DNA of 64,000 bases from Anaerolineales bacterium (GCA_016932475.1 JAFGCU010000096.1:1-64000); one strand, 5' to 3'; shown: positions 46,983 through 57,265, counted from the first letter of the stretch. The notes: a model not told the origin generated them from the sequence alone. Numbers and translations: made by a program.

Positions 46983-48806
46983 ATGATACCCATTCTGATG
47001 TTGATCGTTTTTCTGTTTATCGCATACCGCCTATCGCCCCGCGAGCGGCAGGAGGATGCGCATGTTCATGGCGCCGGGCAGATCGGATTGCTGGCGGCGG
47101 TGGCGCTGTTCGGCGTGGATTATTTCACTTCGTATTACTACGCCACGGGCGAAATGATGGGCGCGCTGCATCCCTACGGCCTGCAACAGTACGGGTACAT
47201 CGCGGTGATTTTCATCGCTTCGGCCAATTTCGTATTTGGCGCGCTGTATATGTTTTCCCTCGGCGTTTTCAACGAGGGCGGCGGATCGTTCACCGCCGCC
47301 ATGCGCTATCTGGGCCCGTCCCTCAGCCTGATCGTCGCCGTCGTCCTGATTCAGGATTACATTTTCACAATTGTCGTTTCTTCCTTGTCGGGAGTCGATC
47401 AGTTGCTTTCCCTTCGCGATGCCACGGGCATCCCATGGATCTGGCATGTGCTGATCGGTATCGCCGTTGTCGGCATCACCTGGTACCTCACGATCCGCGG
47501 ACGGGGAGAATCGGCTCAAGTCGTTTTCATCATGCTGGCGCTGTTTGCCATGCTGACGTTGGTGATGGCGATCGGTCTGTTCGTCGCCCATTCGGCCGGC
47601 CAGGCGGCGGTGCCGGACCTGGCGGCCCCCAAACCGGTTTCCCTCCTCGAGGCGATGTATCACATGCTGACCGCATCGATGAAGGGGCTGGTGGCTCTGT
47701 CCGGATTGGAAGCGATGTCGAATGGAATTCAATTCGTCATTGACGACGATGCCGGTTTTGTACGATGGGGGAAGAAGTATTTGCCGAAGTTAAAAGCACT
47801 CTGGAAATTTTACAGCGGCAAATCCGGCATCGGCCGTTTTGTGCAGACTTCCTTCCTGTTCTACGGAGGATTGACCACCCTGCTGCTGGCCACCTTTTCC
47901 ATCCGGTTTAATGTTTTTGACGGCACGAATGGGAGGAGCCTGGTCGGCAATCTCGCCCTAATCGGCTTTGGATTTGTTCCCGACGGTACGGTTTTATTCT
48001 GGGCGTATCAGATCCTAGCCGTGATTCTTCTGGCGGCGGCTTCGATGACCGCGTATCAGGATCTGCAGGCGATGGCCTGGCGGAATGTCGCGATCGGTGA
48101 GATCCCGGAAATTGTGGTTTATCGGAATCCCAAGGGAACGTTTACGCGGCCGGTTACCGCAGCAGCTATTGTGGTCATCCTTATTCTGTTTTTGGTGCAA
48201 GGCCGGGTCAGCTTGGCTGTTCCGTATTACGGCGTTGGAGTCTTTTTGCCCATCATGGCCATGGGTTTGGCCATCCGGAAGCACATCCTCGCCCATTTCA
48301 CGGGACGGCGCAGGAAATGGGGAAGTCTGGCGGCCGGGTGCGCGGCGGCATTATCCGCCCTGATTTTCGTCGGCCAGATTGTCGGGAAGTGGACCGAAGG
48401 CGGCTGGGTCGTCCTGATCTCTTTGGGCGTTTTGGTTCTTATCGCCCATGCGATTCTCATATCGCCGGTCGGCTACCGGGATCCGGAACAAATTCACCGG
48501 ATCATCCGGGAAAAATCCCGCGTTCAGGGACCGATGGGCAACATCGTCGAGTGGCAATCGCTGCGGGCCCAGGAATACCGGTACAATCTGCTTGTGCTTA
48601 TCAGCCGGTTTGCGGAACTCTTCGGCGTGCGCCGGCCAGCCCGATTTGAGAAACCGATCATCGCCGGAGAATTCGAGGAAGCCCTTCATGGAGATACCGG
48701 GTCGGGATCCTCGTTTCTCGATCAATATCTGGAAAGCAAACCCATGGCCGAACCGCGTGTCGGAGGCAAGCCCAAGGAAACTGCGGGGTCCGACGACGAT
48801 GCCTAG
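46983..48806 (+). CDS. APC-superfamily permease, KimA/KUP-like
   Basis: ~12 hydrophobic segments; GVDYFTSYYYATGEMMGALHPYG; NEGGGSFTAAMRYLGPSLSLIVAVVLIQDYIFTIVVSSLSGVDQLLSL; long cytosolic C-terminus. Confidence 0.8.
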   Translation: MIPILMLIVFLFIAYRLSPRERQEDAHVHGAGQIGLLAAVALFGVDYFTSYYYATGEMMGALHPYGLQQYGYIAVIFIASANFVFGALYMFSLGVFNEGGGSFTAAMRYLGPSLSLIVAVVLIQDYIFTIVVSSLSGVDQLLSLRDATGIPWIWHVLIGIAVVGITWYLTIRGRGESAQVVFIMLALFAMLTLVMAIGLFVAHSAGQAAVPDLAAPKPVSLLEAMYHMLTASMKGLVALSGLEAMSNGIQFVIDDDAGFVRWGKKYLPKLKALWKFYSGKSGIGRFVQTSFLFYGGLTTLLLATFSIRFNVFDGTNGRSLVGNLALIGFGFVPDGTVLFWAYQILAVILLAAASMTAYQDLQAMAWRNVAIGEIPEIVVYRNPKGTFTRPVTAAAIVVILILFLVQGRVSLAVPYYGVGVFLPIMAMGLAIRKHILAHFTGRRRKWGSLAAGCAAALSALIFVGQIVGKWTEGGWVVLISLGVLVLIAHAILISPVGYRDPEQIHRIIREKSRVQGPMGNIVEWQSLRAQEYRYNLLVLISRFAELFGVRRPARFEKPIIAGEFEEALHGDTGSGSSFLDQYLESKPMAEPRVGGKPKETAGSDDDA

Positions 48807-48866
48807 CGTCCTCCACCGCGGATACCCATTTCCGCGACTGCCGCGACCTCCTTCGTAACGGTTGTT

Positions 48867-51695
48867 ATGCCTTCGGCGCCCATCTACTCGCTCCGCCCGA
48901 CTGATGTCTATACCGCTTTGGAAACCGGTCCGGAAGGCTTATCCGCAGCGGAAGCCGCCTCCCGGCTCTCCCTCTATGGAACCAACCGCCTGCATGTCAT
49001 AAAACCCGCCGCGCTCGATTACCGGCGTCTCTTCTCCCTAATTTCACATCCCATGGGACTTTTGTTGCTGGCGGCAGGCTTGATCGCCTCCGTCAGCGGC
49101 CGCCCGCTCCTGGGAGGCGTGATCTGGGTCGTGGTCGTGGTCAACGCCGTTTTCTCCTTCTGGCAGGAATACCGCGCGGAACAGGCGATCTCTTCACTCG
49201 AAAAATTACTGCCCGATTATGCGCGGGTGCTGCGCGAGGGCCTGGAATCCAGCCTGGCGGTAACGGAGATCGTCCCGGGCGATATTCTGGTTCTGGCCGA
49301 AGGAGACAACATCCCCGCCGACGCGCGCGTGGTTGAGGAATTCGGTCTGCGGGTGAACAACGCGGCGCTGACCGGCGAGGCGCTGCCGGTCCGCAAATCC
49401 GCAGAGGCCTCTCCCCGTCCGGACCTTACCGAAGTGGAACGGCCGAACCTGGTCTTTGCCGGAACGTCTGTCGCATCCGGGACCGCCCGGGCGGTGGTCT
49501 ATTCCACCGGATCGCTGACCCAATTCGGCCGGATTGCCCGGTGGACACAGGAGACTCCGGCGCAGGATAGCCGGCTGCAGAAGGAGATGCGCCGGATTAC
49601 GCGGACCTTCACGCTCGCAGCCCTCGGCATCGGCGTGCTGGCCTTCGCCTGGGGCGTTTGGCAGGAAGGGATACCCTGGCTCAGCGCCTTCCTGCTTTCG
49701 ATCGGAATCATCGTCGCCGTCATTCCGGAAGGCCTCGTTCCCACGCTGACCCTCTCGCTCGCCATTGCCGTTCAGCGCCTGGCGCGGCATGGCGTCCTGG
49801 TGAAGAGCCTGGCGATGATGGAGACTATCGGGACCACGTCCGTCATCTGCACGGATAAAAGCGGAACCCTTACCCAGAATCAGATGACGGTCCGCGAGGT
49901 GTGGGCGGGCGACCGCCGCTACCGGATCACCGGCTCAGGCTATAAACCCAAGGGGGAATGCATTCCCGCGCCCGCCGGCCCGGCCAAGGATGACCTCCGC
50001 CTGCTCTTCACCGCCGCCACGCTGTGCAACAACTCCCGGCTCCTGCCCCCCGCTCCGGAACGGACAAAATGGTCCTACCTCGGCGATCAAACGGAGGCGG
50101 CGCTGCGTGTCCTGGCGCTTAAGGCAGGCATTGACGAGGCCGATGCCGGGGCGGCGTTTCCGCGCATCCATGAAATCCCGTTCGATGCCCGCCGGAAACG
50201 GATGAGCACGATACACCGGCGCGGCGACAACCAAGAAGTGGCTTTCGTTAAGGGCGCCCCGCGCGAGGTTCTGCATCTTTGCACGCATATCCGCATCAAC
50301 GGGGAAGACCGAACGCTGGATCAGGATTTGCGGACGCGGATCCTGGCGGCCAACGACGGGTACGCCCGCAACGCGTTGCGGGTGCTTGCGTTCGCGAGCC
50401 GCAACCTGCCTGCCCGGACGGGCGCGGGATCGGATTATTCCTCCGAATCCGTCGAAGGCAACCTGGTGTTCTTGGGGCTGGCGGCGATGATGGATCCGCC
50501 CCGCCCGGAAGTGGCCGAGGCCGTCGAACGCTGCAAAAAAGGCGGCATCCGCCTGGTGATGATCACCGGGGATTACGGGTTGACGGCAGACTCGCTGGCG
50601 CGCCGGATCGGCATGTTGACAACCGACAATCCGCGTATTCTCACCGGCGCGGAACTGGACCAGCTCAGCGACGCCCAGCTGCAGGTTCTGCTGCGCGAGG
50701 AAGTGATTTTTGCGCGGATGGCGCCTGAGCACAAGCTGCGCCTGGTGTCGGCTTTTCAGGAACGGGGGGACGTGGTGGCGGTGATCGGCGACGGCGTAAA
50801 CGACGCCCCCGCCCTGCGCAAGGCGGATATCGGCGTGGCGATGGGGATCAGCGGGACGGACGTCGCCCGCGAGGCCGCGGATCTCATCCTAACCGACGAC
50901 AATTTCGGCGATGTGGCCCGGGCGGTCGAGGAGGGGCGCGCGGTATTCGACAATCTGCGAAAGTTCTCCACCTACATCTTTGCCAGCAACATCCCGGAAA
51001 TGGTCCCGCTCATCCTGGCCGCGCTGTTCGATATTCCCATGGCGCTGACCGTCGCCCAGATTCTGGCCATCGATCTGGGAACCGATTTGCTCCCGGCGCT
51101 CGCCCTCGGCAGCGAACGGCCGGAACCGGATGTGATGGAGCGCCCGCCGCGGAAACGGAACCAGCCCATGCTGGACCGGGATGTGCTCGGACGGAGCCTC
51201 TGGCTCGGATTTCTTGAGACCGCGCTGTGTTACGGGGGATTCTTTTTCGTGTATTATTGGATGGATCCGGCCGCTTGGCAGGATCTGGTAAACCCCCTCT
51301 GGCTTCCGTACGGGGAACTCGTCCGCACGGCGCCCGGCCGGACGTACATCCTGGCGACAACCGTGTTCCTCGCCGGGGTGGTTTCCTGCCAGATCGGAAA
51401 TGCGTTCGCCTGCCGGACGAGCCGCGAGCGCGTGAGCGAACTGGGATACTGGAGCAACCGGTGGCTCCTGGTCAGTGTTGTCCTTGAGATCATATTGATC
51501 CTGATTCTGGTGTATGTTCCATTTTTCAACAACCTGTTCGAGCTGCTGCCGATTCCGCCCGCCTTCTGGGGGTGGATCGCGCTTTTCGGTCCGACGGTGT
51601 ACATCCTGGAAAAAATCCGGAAATCCGCGGTTCGCCGCGGTTTATTCTCGCGGAGCCGGGAGATGCTTTCCCCTTCGCGGTCGGCAGGCGAATAG
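48867..51695 (+). CDS. P-type (P2-like) cation-transporting ATPase
   Basis: Cation_ATPase_N-like start; PEGLVPTLTLSLAIAVQRLARHGVLVKSLAMMETIGTTSVICTDKSGTLTQNQMTV; VIGDGVNDAPALRKADIGVAMGISGTDVAREAADLIL. Confidence 0.94.
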   Translation: MPSAPIYSLRPTDVYTALETGPEGLSAAEAASRLSLYGTNRLHVIKPAALDYRRLFSLISHPMGLLLLAAGLIASVSGRPLLGGVIWVVVVVNAVFSFWQEYRAEQAISSLEKLLPDYARVLREGLESSLAVTEIVPGDILVLAEGDNIPADARVVEEFGLRVNNAALTGEALPVRKSAEASPRPDLTEVERPNLVFAGTSVASGTARAVVYSTGSLTQFGRIARWTQETPAQDSRLQKEMRRITRTFTLAALGIGVLAFAWGVWQEGIPWLSAFLLSIGIIVAVIPEGLVPTLTLSLAIAVQRLARHGVLVKSLAMMETIGTTSVICTDKSGTLTQNQMTVREVWAGDRRYRITGSGYKPKGECIPAPAGPAKDDLRLLFTAATLCNNSRLLPPAPERTKWSYLGDQTEAALRVLALKAGIDEADAGAAFPRIHEIPFDARRKRMSTIHRRGDNQEVAFVKGAPREVLHLCTHIRINGEDRTLDQDLRTRILAANDGYARNALRVLAFASRNLPARTGAGSDYSSESVEGNLVFLGLAAMMDPPRPEVAEAVERCKKGGIRLVMITGDYGLTADSLARRIGMLTTDNPRILTGAELDQLSDAQLQVLLREEVIFARMAPEHKLRLVSAFQERGDVVAVIGDGVNDAPALRKADIGVAMGISGTDVAREAADLILTDDNFGDVARAVEEGRAVFDNLRKFSTYIFASNIPEMVPLILAALFDIPMALTVAQILAIDLGTDLLPALALGSERPEPDVMERPPRKRNQPMLDRDVLGRSLWLGFLETALCYGGFFFVYYWMDPAAWQDLVNPLWLPYGELVRTAPGRTYILATTVFLAGVVSCQIGNAFACRTSRERVSELGYWSNRWLLVSVVLEIILILILVYVPFFNNLFELLPIPPAFWGWIALFGPTVYILEKIRKSAVRRGLFSRSREMLSPSRSAGE

Positions 51696-51729
51696 ACAAT
51701 CGCCGCAAGGCATTGGAAAGGACGGCCTG

Positions 51730-52395
51730 ATGAAAACCATCATCATGGGATGCGGAAGAGTAGGCGCGCAAGTCAGCCGGTTGATGTCGCAGGATGGGCA
51801 TGATGTCACCGTCATCGATTGCGACGAAAATATCGGCGAAAAGCTGGGCCCGGAATTCCGCGGGAACATTGTCATCGGCGTGGGATTCTACCGGGACGTG
51901 CTGATCCGCGCGGGGATCGAACAGGCGGATGCGTTCGCCGCCACCAGCGATTCCGACAATGCCAACATCGTGGCGGCGCGGATTGCGAGGAACATTTTCC
52001 ACGTGCCGCGGGTCGTTGCCCGGCTGTTTGATCCGCAACGCGCGGAAATATACCGGCGGCTCGGGCTATCCACCATCTCCTCCACAGCCTGGGGCGCGGA
52101 AAGGATCCGGGAAGTGCTCACCCATTCCGAGTTGGACGCCCGCCTGGCCTTCGGAAGCGGAGAAGTCGCATTGCATACCCTCGAAGCCACGCCGGCGATG
52201 ATCGGCCGGACCGTCAATGCCATGGTGGCCCCGGGTGAGATTTGCGTCGCCGCCATCACCCGCAAAGACAAAGCGTTCATCCCCGTCCTGGGGACGGAAA
52301 TTCGCGCGGGCGACATGCTGCACTTCGCCGTTTTGGCCGCGGCCATGGACCGGTTCGAGCAGCTTCTTGGGATCGGAGAGGGAGGTCAGCGATGA
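51730..52395 (+). CDS. TrkA/KtrA-type RCK K+ regulatory protein (1)
   Basis: MKTIIMGCGRVGAQVSRLMSQDGHDVTVIDCDE TrkA-N; TrkA-C-like ITRKDKAFIPVLGTEIRAGDMLHFAV. Confidence 0.9.
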   Translation: MKTIIMGCGRVGAQVSRLMSQDGHDVTVIDCDENIGEKLGPEFRGNIVIGVGFYRDVLIRAGIEQADAFAATSDSDNANIVAARIARNIFHVPRVVARLFDPQRAEIYRRLGLSTISSTAWGAERIREVLTHSELDARLAFGSGEVALHTLEATPAMIGRTVNAMVAPGEICVAAITRKDKAFIPVLGTEIRAGDMLHFAVLAAAMDRFEQLLGIGEGGQR

Positions 52396-53063
52396 ACGTC
52401 ATCATCGTCGGCGGCGGAAAGGTCGGGTCGCATCTGGCGGATTTCCTGTTGCAGGGCGGCCATACTGTGCGGGTGGTGGACGACCGGCCGGAGGTTCTCG
52501 AACGGCTGAAAAAGGAACTGCCCGAAGGAACGGTTGTCTTCGGCGAGATGAGCTCTCCCGCCACGCTCGAACAGGCGGGAATCGCAAAAGCCGGGGTCTT
52601 GGCGGCGGTGACCGACAAGGATGAAGCCAATCTGGTGATCACCACCCTGGCCAAATTCGAGTTCCATGTGCCGCGGGTGATCTCGCGCGTGAACAACCCC
52701 AAGAACGGATGGCTGTTCACGCCGGAAATGGGCGTGGACGTGGCCATCAGCCAGGCGGACATGATGGCGCGCCTGATCGCGGAGGAAATGTCGCTGGGCG
52801 ACATGATGACGCTGATCAAGCTGCGCAAAGGCGCATTCTCGCTCGTGGAAGAGAAAATCCATCCGGAATCCGAAGCGAATGGGAAGGCGATCCGGGATCT
52901 CGGCCTTCCCACCGAGTGCGTTCTGGTGGCCATCATTCGCAAAGGCGACCTGATCCTTCCGCACGGATCCACCGTTTTGCAGGAATCCGACGAGGTGCTG
53001 GCGGTCGCCCACCAGTCGACGCTCGACACCCTGGCGTCCAAACTGGGGAAAAAGAAAAAATAA
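52392..53063 (+). CDS. TrkA/KtrA-type RCK K+ regulatory protein (2)
   Basis: MNVIIVGGGKVGSHLADFLLQGGHTVRVVDDRPE; ATGA overlap with upstream paralogue; TrkA-C IIRKGDLILPHGSTVLQESDEVLAV. Confidence 0.92.
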   Translation: MNVIIVGGGKVGSHLADFLLQGGHTVRVVDDRPEVLERLKKELPEGTVVFGEMSSPATLEQAGIAKAGVLAAVTDKDEANLVITTLAKFEFHVPRVISRVNNPKNGWLFTPEMGVDVAISQADMMARLIAEEMSLGDMMTLIKLRKGAFSLVEEKIHPESEANGKAIRDLGLPTECVLVAIIRKGDLILPHGSTVLQESDEVLAVAHQSTLDTLASKLGKKKK

Positions 53064-53147
53064 TCCTTCCACGAAGGCACACGAAGAAGATCTGAAGGGT
53101 TACGAAGAAGAAAACTAATATTTTTGGCAACTGCTCCGCCAGCGATC

Positions 53148-53345
53148 GTCATGCCGGCGCCTGCCCTCCGAGAGATGAGCGCCGGCGGTTTCCCGGTGCG
53201 AAGTTCTCGCGAGCGGGGGACGCATCCCGGCTTGCTTCTGGTTCATGAGCCGGGATGAATGCAAAGCGGGGGTGGACTTAGCCGACATACATTAATTCGC
53301 AGAAACACACTGGATCCCGGCTTCGAGGACGCCGGGATGAGGGAC
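53148..53345. repeat. Diverged REP/MITE-like intergenic element
   Basis: CGTCATGCCGGCGCC start and GGATCCCGGCTTCGAGGACGCCGGGATGA; related to the 20.0-20.4 kb cluster. Confidence 0.5.
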
Positions 53346-53497
53346 AACACCAAGAACGCCTGTGACGCTACGTTGAAAATAATCCGTGAAAATAACGGCC
53401 CAAGCTGTTACTAATTTCTTGCTGCAGCGTGTACTTCAGGTTTTCCCCCAGCCCGCCGCGTTCCGGGACGGGCTTTGTGTTCTTCGTGAAAGTATTT

Positions 53498-55105
53498 TTA
53501 ACTTTCGGAATCGCCCAGAATCTGCATGAACGTACGGACCACCTCCGGGTCGAACTGCCGTCCCGAGGCTTGCTGCAGATACTTCGTCGTATCCGCGGCG
53601 TTCCACGGAGCGCGGAACGGCCGCCGGGCCTGAAGCGAATCCCATACGTCGACCACCGAAAAGATGCGCGCGGGGAGCGGAATATCGCTCCCCGCCAGCC
53701 CATAGGGGTATCCGCCGCCGTCCCACCGTTCATGATGGAATTTCGGGATGTCCATCGCCGAGCGCAGGAATTCGATCGGCGCGAGAACCTGCTCGCCAAG
53801 TTTCGGATGCTGGCGCATCAGCTCCCATTCTTCCTCGGTGAGGGCCTCGGGCTTCCAAAGAATACGGTCGGGGATTCCGATCTTGCCGATGTCGTGCAGG
53901 AGCGCTCCCCGGCGAAGCGCCGGAATCTGATCCTGGGATACTCCCATCTTCTCCGCGGTGCGGATCGAGAGTTCGGACACCCGCAGGCTGTGGCCTTCCG
54001 CTTCCCGGGCGCGCAGATCGACGGCACGCGAAAAGCCCTCGATCATCGAATCGCACGCCATCGACAGCTCCGATTGAGTCCGCTGCAGGTTATGATAAGA
54101 ATCAGCGCAATCGATCGCGATCGCCGCCTGCTGGGCAAGCGAATCCAGGAGATCCATCCGGGCGGAAGCCGGTTCGGCGGCGGTCCGGTGAAAGACCTCG
54201 AGTATGCCGCGCACCCGCCCGTGCGCGATCAGCGGCGTTGCGGAGTACGAGGCAAACCCCTCTTCCTTCATCAGCGGCTGGTTGTCGAGCGCCGGATCGC
54301 CGGGCTTCTCCGCCTCCACCGAAACCGTTTTCCGCTCCAACCCGGCCTGGGTGGCAAGGGTGTGATCCGGGCGAAATTTGGAGTGCGGGCGGCGATCTCT
54401 TCGGAATCCCCTGGAAGCCGCCACCGCCATCTCGCGGCCGTGCGCTTCCATCAGAAGGACGGAAGCAGCGTCCGCGTGCAGCTGCCGCAGGACATGGTCC
54501 AGGAATACATTCAGAGTTATGGAAAGGTCCATGCTGCTGGTAATCGCGCGTTCCACCGAGCGCATGGCCTGAAGTTGGGAATTCAGATTTTCGGATTGCC
54601 GGATCAGGCGCCAATGAAATAATTCGCATCCGAGGATATCGGCGATCATTCCGGCGATCCGGCGTTCCTGCGGGGAATAATCCCGCGACAAAGCTGATCT
54701 GCGCCCCAGCCACACCGAACCGAGGCTCCGGTCGCGGACTCGCAGGGGCGCGGTCCACATCCGGAGCGGGTTGTTCCCCGCCTTTCCGAGCGCATCGTCC
54801 AGGGGCAACCCGCGCATCCGGCCGACCGGGTCCGGACGGTTCGGTTGCGGCTCAAGTTTGATCGCGTCCCTGGAAAGGGATTTCCACACGCCGCGGGCAT
54901 GCAGGATCTCGACCGTTTGTCTCTCCGCGGGATACCCAAGCACGAGCAGTGAATCGGACGGCACCAACCGGCCAAGCAGGTCCACGGCGAGTTCGACGAT
55001 TTGTTCCTGTGTGGAAGAGGTCCGGCATTCGGCGAGGAGAATCGAAATCCGATCCAACACGTCTGAGGGAAGGGAGGCTTTGGTGCGGCGACGAATCAGG
55101 CGCAT
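53498..55105 (-). CDS. GAF-HD-GYP domain protein (putative c-di-GMP phosphodiesterase)
   Basis: ALLHDIGKIGIPDRILWKPEALTEEEWELMRQHPKLGEQVL; FHHERWDGGGYPYGLAGSDIPLPARIFSVVDVWDSL. Confidence 0.93.
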   Translation of the reverse strand: MRLIRRRTKASLPSDVLDRISILLAECRTSSTQEQIVELAVDLLGRLVPSDSLLVLGYPAERQTVEILHARGVWKSLSRDAIKLEPQPNRPDPVGRMRGLPLDDALGKAGNNPLRMWTAPLRVRDRSLGSVWLGRRSALSRDYSPQERRIAGMIADILGCELFHWRLIRQSENLNSQLQAMRSVERAITSSMDLSITLNVFLDHVLRQLHADAASVLLMEAHGREMAVAASRGFRRDRRPHSKFRPDHTLATQAGLERKTVSVEAEKPGDPALDNQPLMKEEGFASYSATPLIAHGRVRGILEVFHRTAAEPASARMDLLDSLAQQAAIAIDCADSYHNLQRTQSELSMACDSMIEGFSRAVDLRAREAEGHSLRVSELSIRTAEKMGVSQDQIPALRRGALLHDIGKIGIPDRILWKPEALTEEEWELMRQHPKLGEQVLAPIEFLRSAMDIPKFHHERWDGGGYPYGLAGSDIPLPARIFSVVDVWDSLQARRPFRAPWNAADTTKYLQQASGRQFDPEVVRTFMQILGDSES

Positions 55106-55318
55106 GGGTGGTCAGGCTCCCAAGAAAGGATTCCCCCTGACCCCTACGACTTGCGATGATTTGTACGTGACGGGCGGGATTTCGCAGTTCCCGCATTTCC
55201 ATGGCAAGGCGCTGACCCGGTTGCGCGGGATGCGTAATACTCCGCAGGTGACGGGTTGCAGATTCCGCTGATCGAAAAGCGGCGGCCAATGGCCAACCGG
55301 TTTCCCCGCGGCGGGAAT

Positions 55319-56245
55319 TTACTTTCCCGCCGCAAGCAGAGCGCGCGCCTCCTGGACCTTGGGCAGGATGTGCCGGTCCACATCCGCGTCATTGGACGGG
55401 ACGGGAACCGAATCGAAGAGGAACCAATCCTCCCAGTGATCCACCGACTGGCCGGGATCCAGCCGGACCATCGGTCCGAGGGTTTCGACCTCAAGGATCT
55501 CCCCATTGGTAAAGAGCTCCGCGGCGGAACCCTGATCCGGGTATTCGGCGCCCGGTTGATATGAATATGTTTTGAGGAAAAAATGGTTGGCGCGGCAGTA
55601 CCCGGTCCAACCCTCGCTGCCGAGGATCCCGAGTTTCTGGGGATGCGCAAGCTTGGGATCCTGGCGCAGGAGGATATATTTCTCCCCCCAAATCCAGCGC
55701 GGATCGGTCATATCGGTGTAGGACCAGACCGCCAGGCGGCTGGTCGGCAGGAGGCTTTCGGCATGCGGACGGCGGGGCGGGAACGGGAGTATCCCGACGC
55801 CGCCGGGTGCCATGACGCTGATGGCCCACGGCGCGAGCGGCACCGGCCATAGCCCCGAATTGGTCAGGCGGTGACGGATCCGGACATGCGGCTGCGACGG
55901 GAACAGCCGGACGAGCCATTCTTTCCGGATCCCGGTCGCTGCTTCCGCTTTCGGAAGCAGTCGCACGCCCTGCGGCGTATCCTCCACCTCGACGGGGTCG
56001 TTATCCGGCGAATACGTCCGCGGAATCGATTCGGGCGCATGCCAAAGACGGTGGCCGCCGTATGAGTGGAATTCGTCATCGCCGGATTTGCCGACCCATG
56101 CTTCATCTTCCGAAAATTCGTTTTCCCCTCCGGGCAAGCCGAACCGGATGGCCCGCGGGCCGACGTCGGCGGTCAGGATCAACTCGATGGATTTATTGGC
56201 GAGCCGGATGGCGTTCGTCCAACCTTTGTAATTTGTTTTTTCCAT
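55319..56245 (-). CDS. DUF4380/galactose-mutarotase-fold-like protein
   Basis: MEKTNYKGWTNAIRLANKSIELILTADVGPRAIRFGLPGGENEFSE; GGHRLWHAPE. Confidence 0.65.
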   Translation of the reverse strand: MEKTNYKGWTNAIRLANKSIELILTADVGPRAIRFGLPGGENEFSEDEAWVGKSGDDEFHSYGGHRLWHAPESIPRTYSPDNDPVEVEDTPQGVRLLPKAEAATGIRKEWLVRLFPSQPHVRIRHRLTNSGLWPVPLAPWAISVMAPGGVGILPFPPRRPHAESLLPTSRLAVWSYTDMTDPRWIWGEKYILLRQDPKLAHPQKLGILGSEGWTGYCRANHFFLKTYSYQPGAEYPDQGSAAELFTNGEILEVETLGPMVRLDPGQSVDHWEDWFLFDSVPVPSNDADVDRHILPKVQEARALLAAGK

Positions 56246-56299
56246 GGATTCTCCCAAGGTGGAAGGATACAGGCCGTCCCGCGGGTAATAGCCGGACGA

Positions 56300-57244
56300 T
56301 CAAGGGGCGCCCCGATTTAAGGCAATTATATCCCGGGTGGAACGGATTTGGGGATAGGAAAACCAAAGCGAAGTAACTTCCAGCGCGCCCGTTTTCCCCC
56401 CGCCCGGATCAATGGCGAAGGGCAGGATGGCAACCGAATGGACACCGCTCCGATCGACGTTCGCCCAAACGAGGGTTCCGCGCCGTGCCGGGGCCGGTTC
56501 CTGTTGATCGAAGACGGTATTTCCCAGACTGTACAAAACAAGCGCTCCGTCTATCCACGAGATCTCCTGAAGAACGTGCGGGTGATGGCCCCAAAGGATG
56601 TCTGCCCCCGCTTCCACGAGCCGGTCGGCAATCTGTTCCTGCAGCAAGTCGTGCCCGGATTGATATTCCAGCCCCCAATGCAGGGAAACCACAACAAGAT
56701 CTCCGGCCTTATGCGCCCGCCGGATACTCCGCTCAAGATCGTCGGCTGCTTCCGGCGGCGAGTCCCCGACCAAATCCAGCGCCAAAAAGGAAATCCGCAA
56801 GCCGTGTATGTTCTTCCCGACCGGAGTGGAAAAGGAATTTAGCGCGGCGATTCCGAGCCTGGAAAGCGTTTCGATCGTGCATCGGCGCCCTTCGGGGCCG
56901 GCGTCCAGCGCGTGGTTGTTCGCGGTGGAAAGCACATCCAATCCGGAGGAGTCGAGCGCCGCGGCGGCTGCGGGCGGCGCCGCAAGCGAGCGCGGATCGG
57001 ATCGCAGGAGGCTGTCGTCGCACCCGATCGGGGATTCCAAATTCGCCAGCGCCAGATCGGCGGCGCGGATTGCGGGTTGCAGGGAATGCAGAACCGCCGC
57101 CCAATCTCCCCCGGCGTGCGCTTCCGCCACTCCCCTGCCCAGCATGATGTCTCCCAGCAGGACGATGCTTGCCGACGGTTGAAATTCTCCGGCGGAGAGG
57201 AAGGCCGCCGCGCTGATCGAAAAGAACAGGCAGCGCACCGCCAT
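56300..57244 (-). CDS. CapA/PgsA-like metallophosphatase-fold protein
   Basis: IVLLGDIMLGRGV, LALANLESPIG, LSTANNHALDAGPEG, VVSLHWGLEYQSGHDLLQEQIADRLVEAGADILWGHHPHVLQ. Confidence 0.88.
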   Translation of the reverse strand: MAVRCLFFSISAAAFLSAGEFQPSASIVLLGDIMLGRGVAEAHAGGDWAAVLHSLQPAIRAADLALANLESPIGCDDSLLRSDPRSLAAPPAAAAALDSSGLDVLSTANNHALDAGPEGRRCTIETLSRLGIAALNSFSTPVGKNIHGLRISFLALDLVGDSPPEAADDLERSIRRAHKAGDLVVVSLHWGLEYQSGHDLLQEQIADRLVEAGADILWGHHPHVLQEISWIDGALVLYSLGNTVFDQQEPAPARRGTLVWANVDRSGVHSVAILPFAIDPGGGKTGALEVTSLWFSYPQIRSTRDIIALNRGAP

Positions 57245-57265
57245 GGCGGTGCGCTGCCTGTTCTT
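57222..57265. repeat. 44-bp perfect palindrome (22-bp arms, no spacer)
   Basis: AAGAACAGGCAGCGCACCGCCA|TGGCGGTGCGCTGCCTGTTCTT, centred on the capA-like start codon. Confidence 0.97.
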
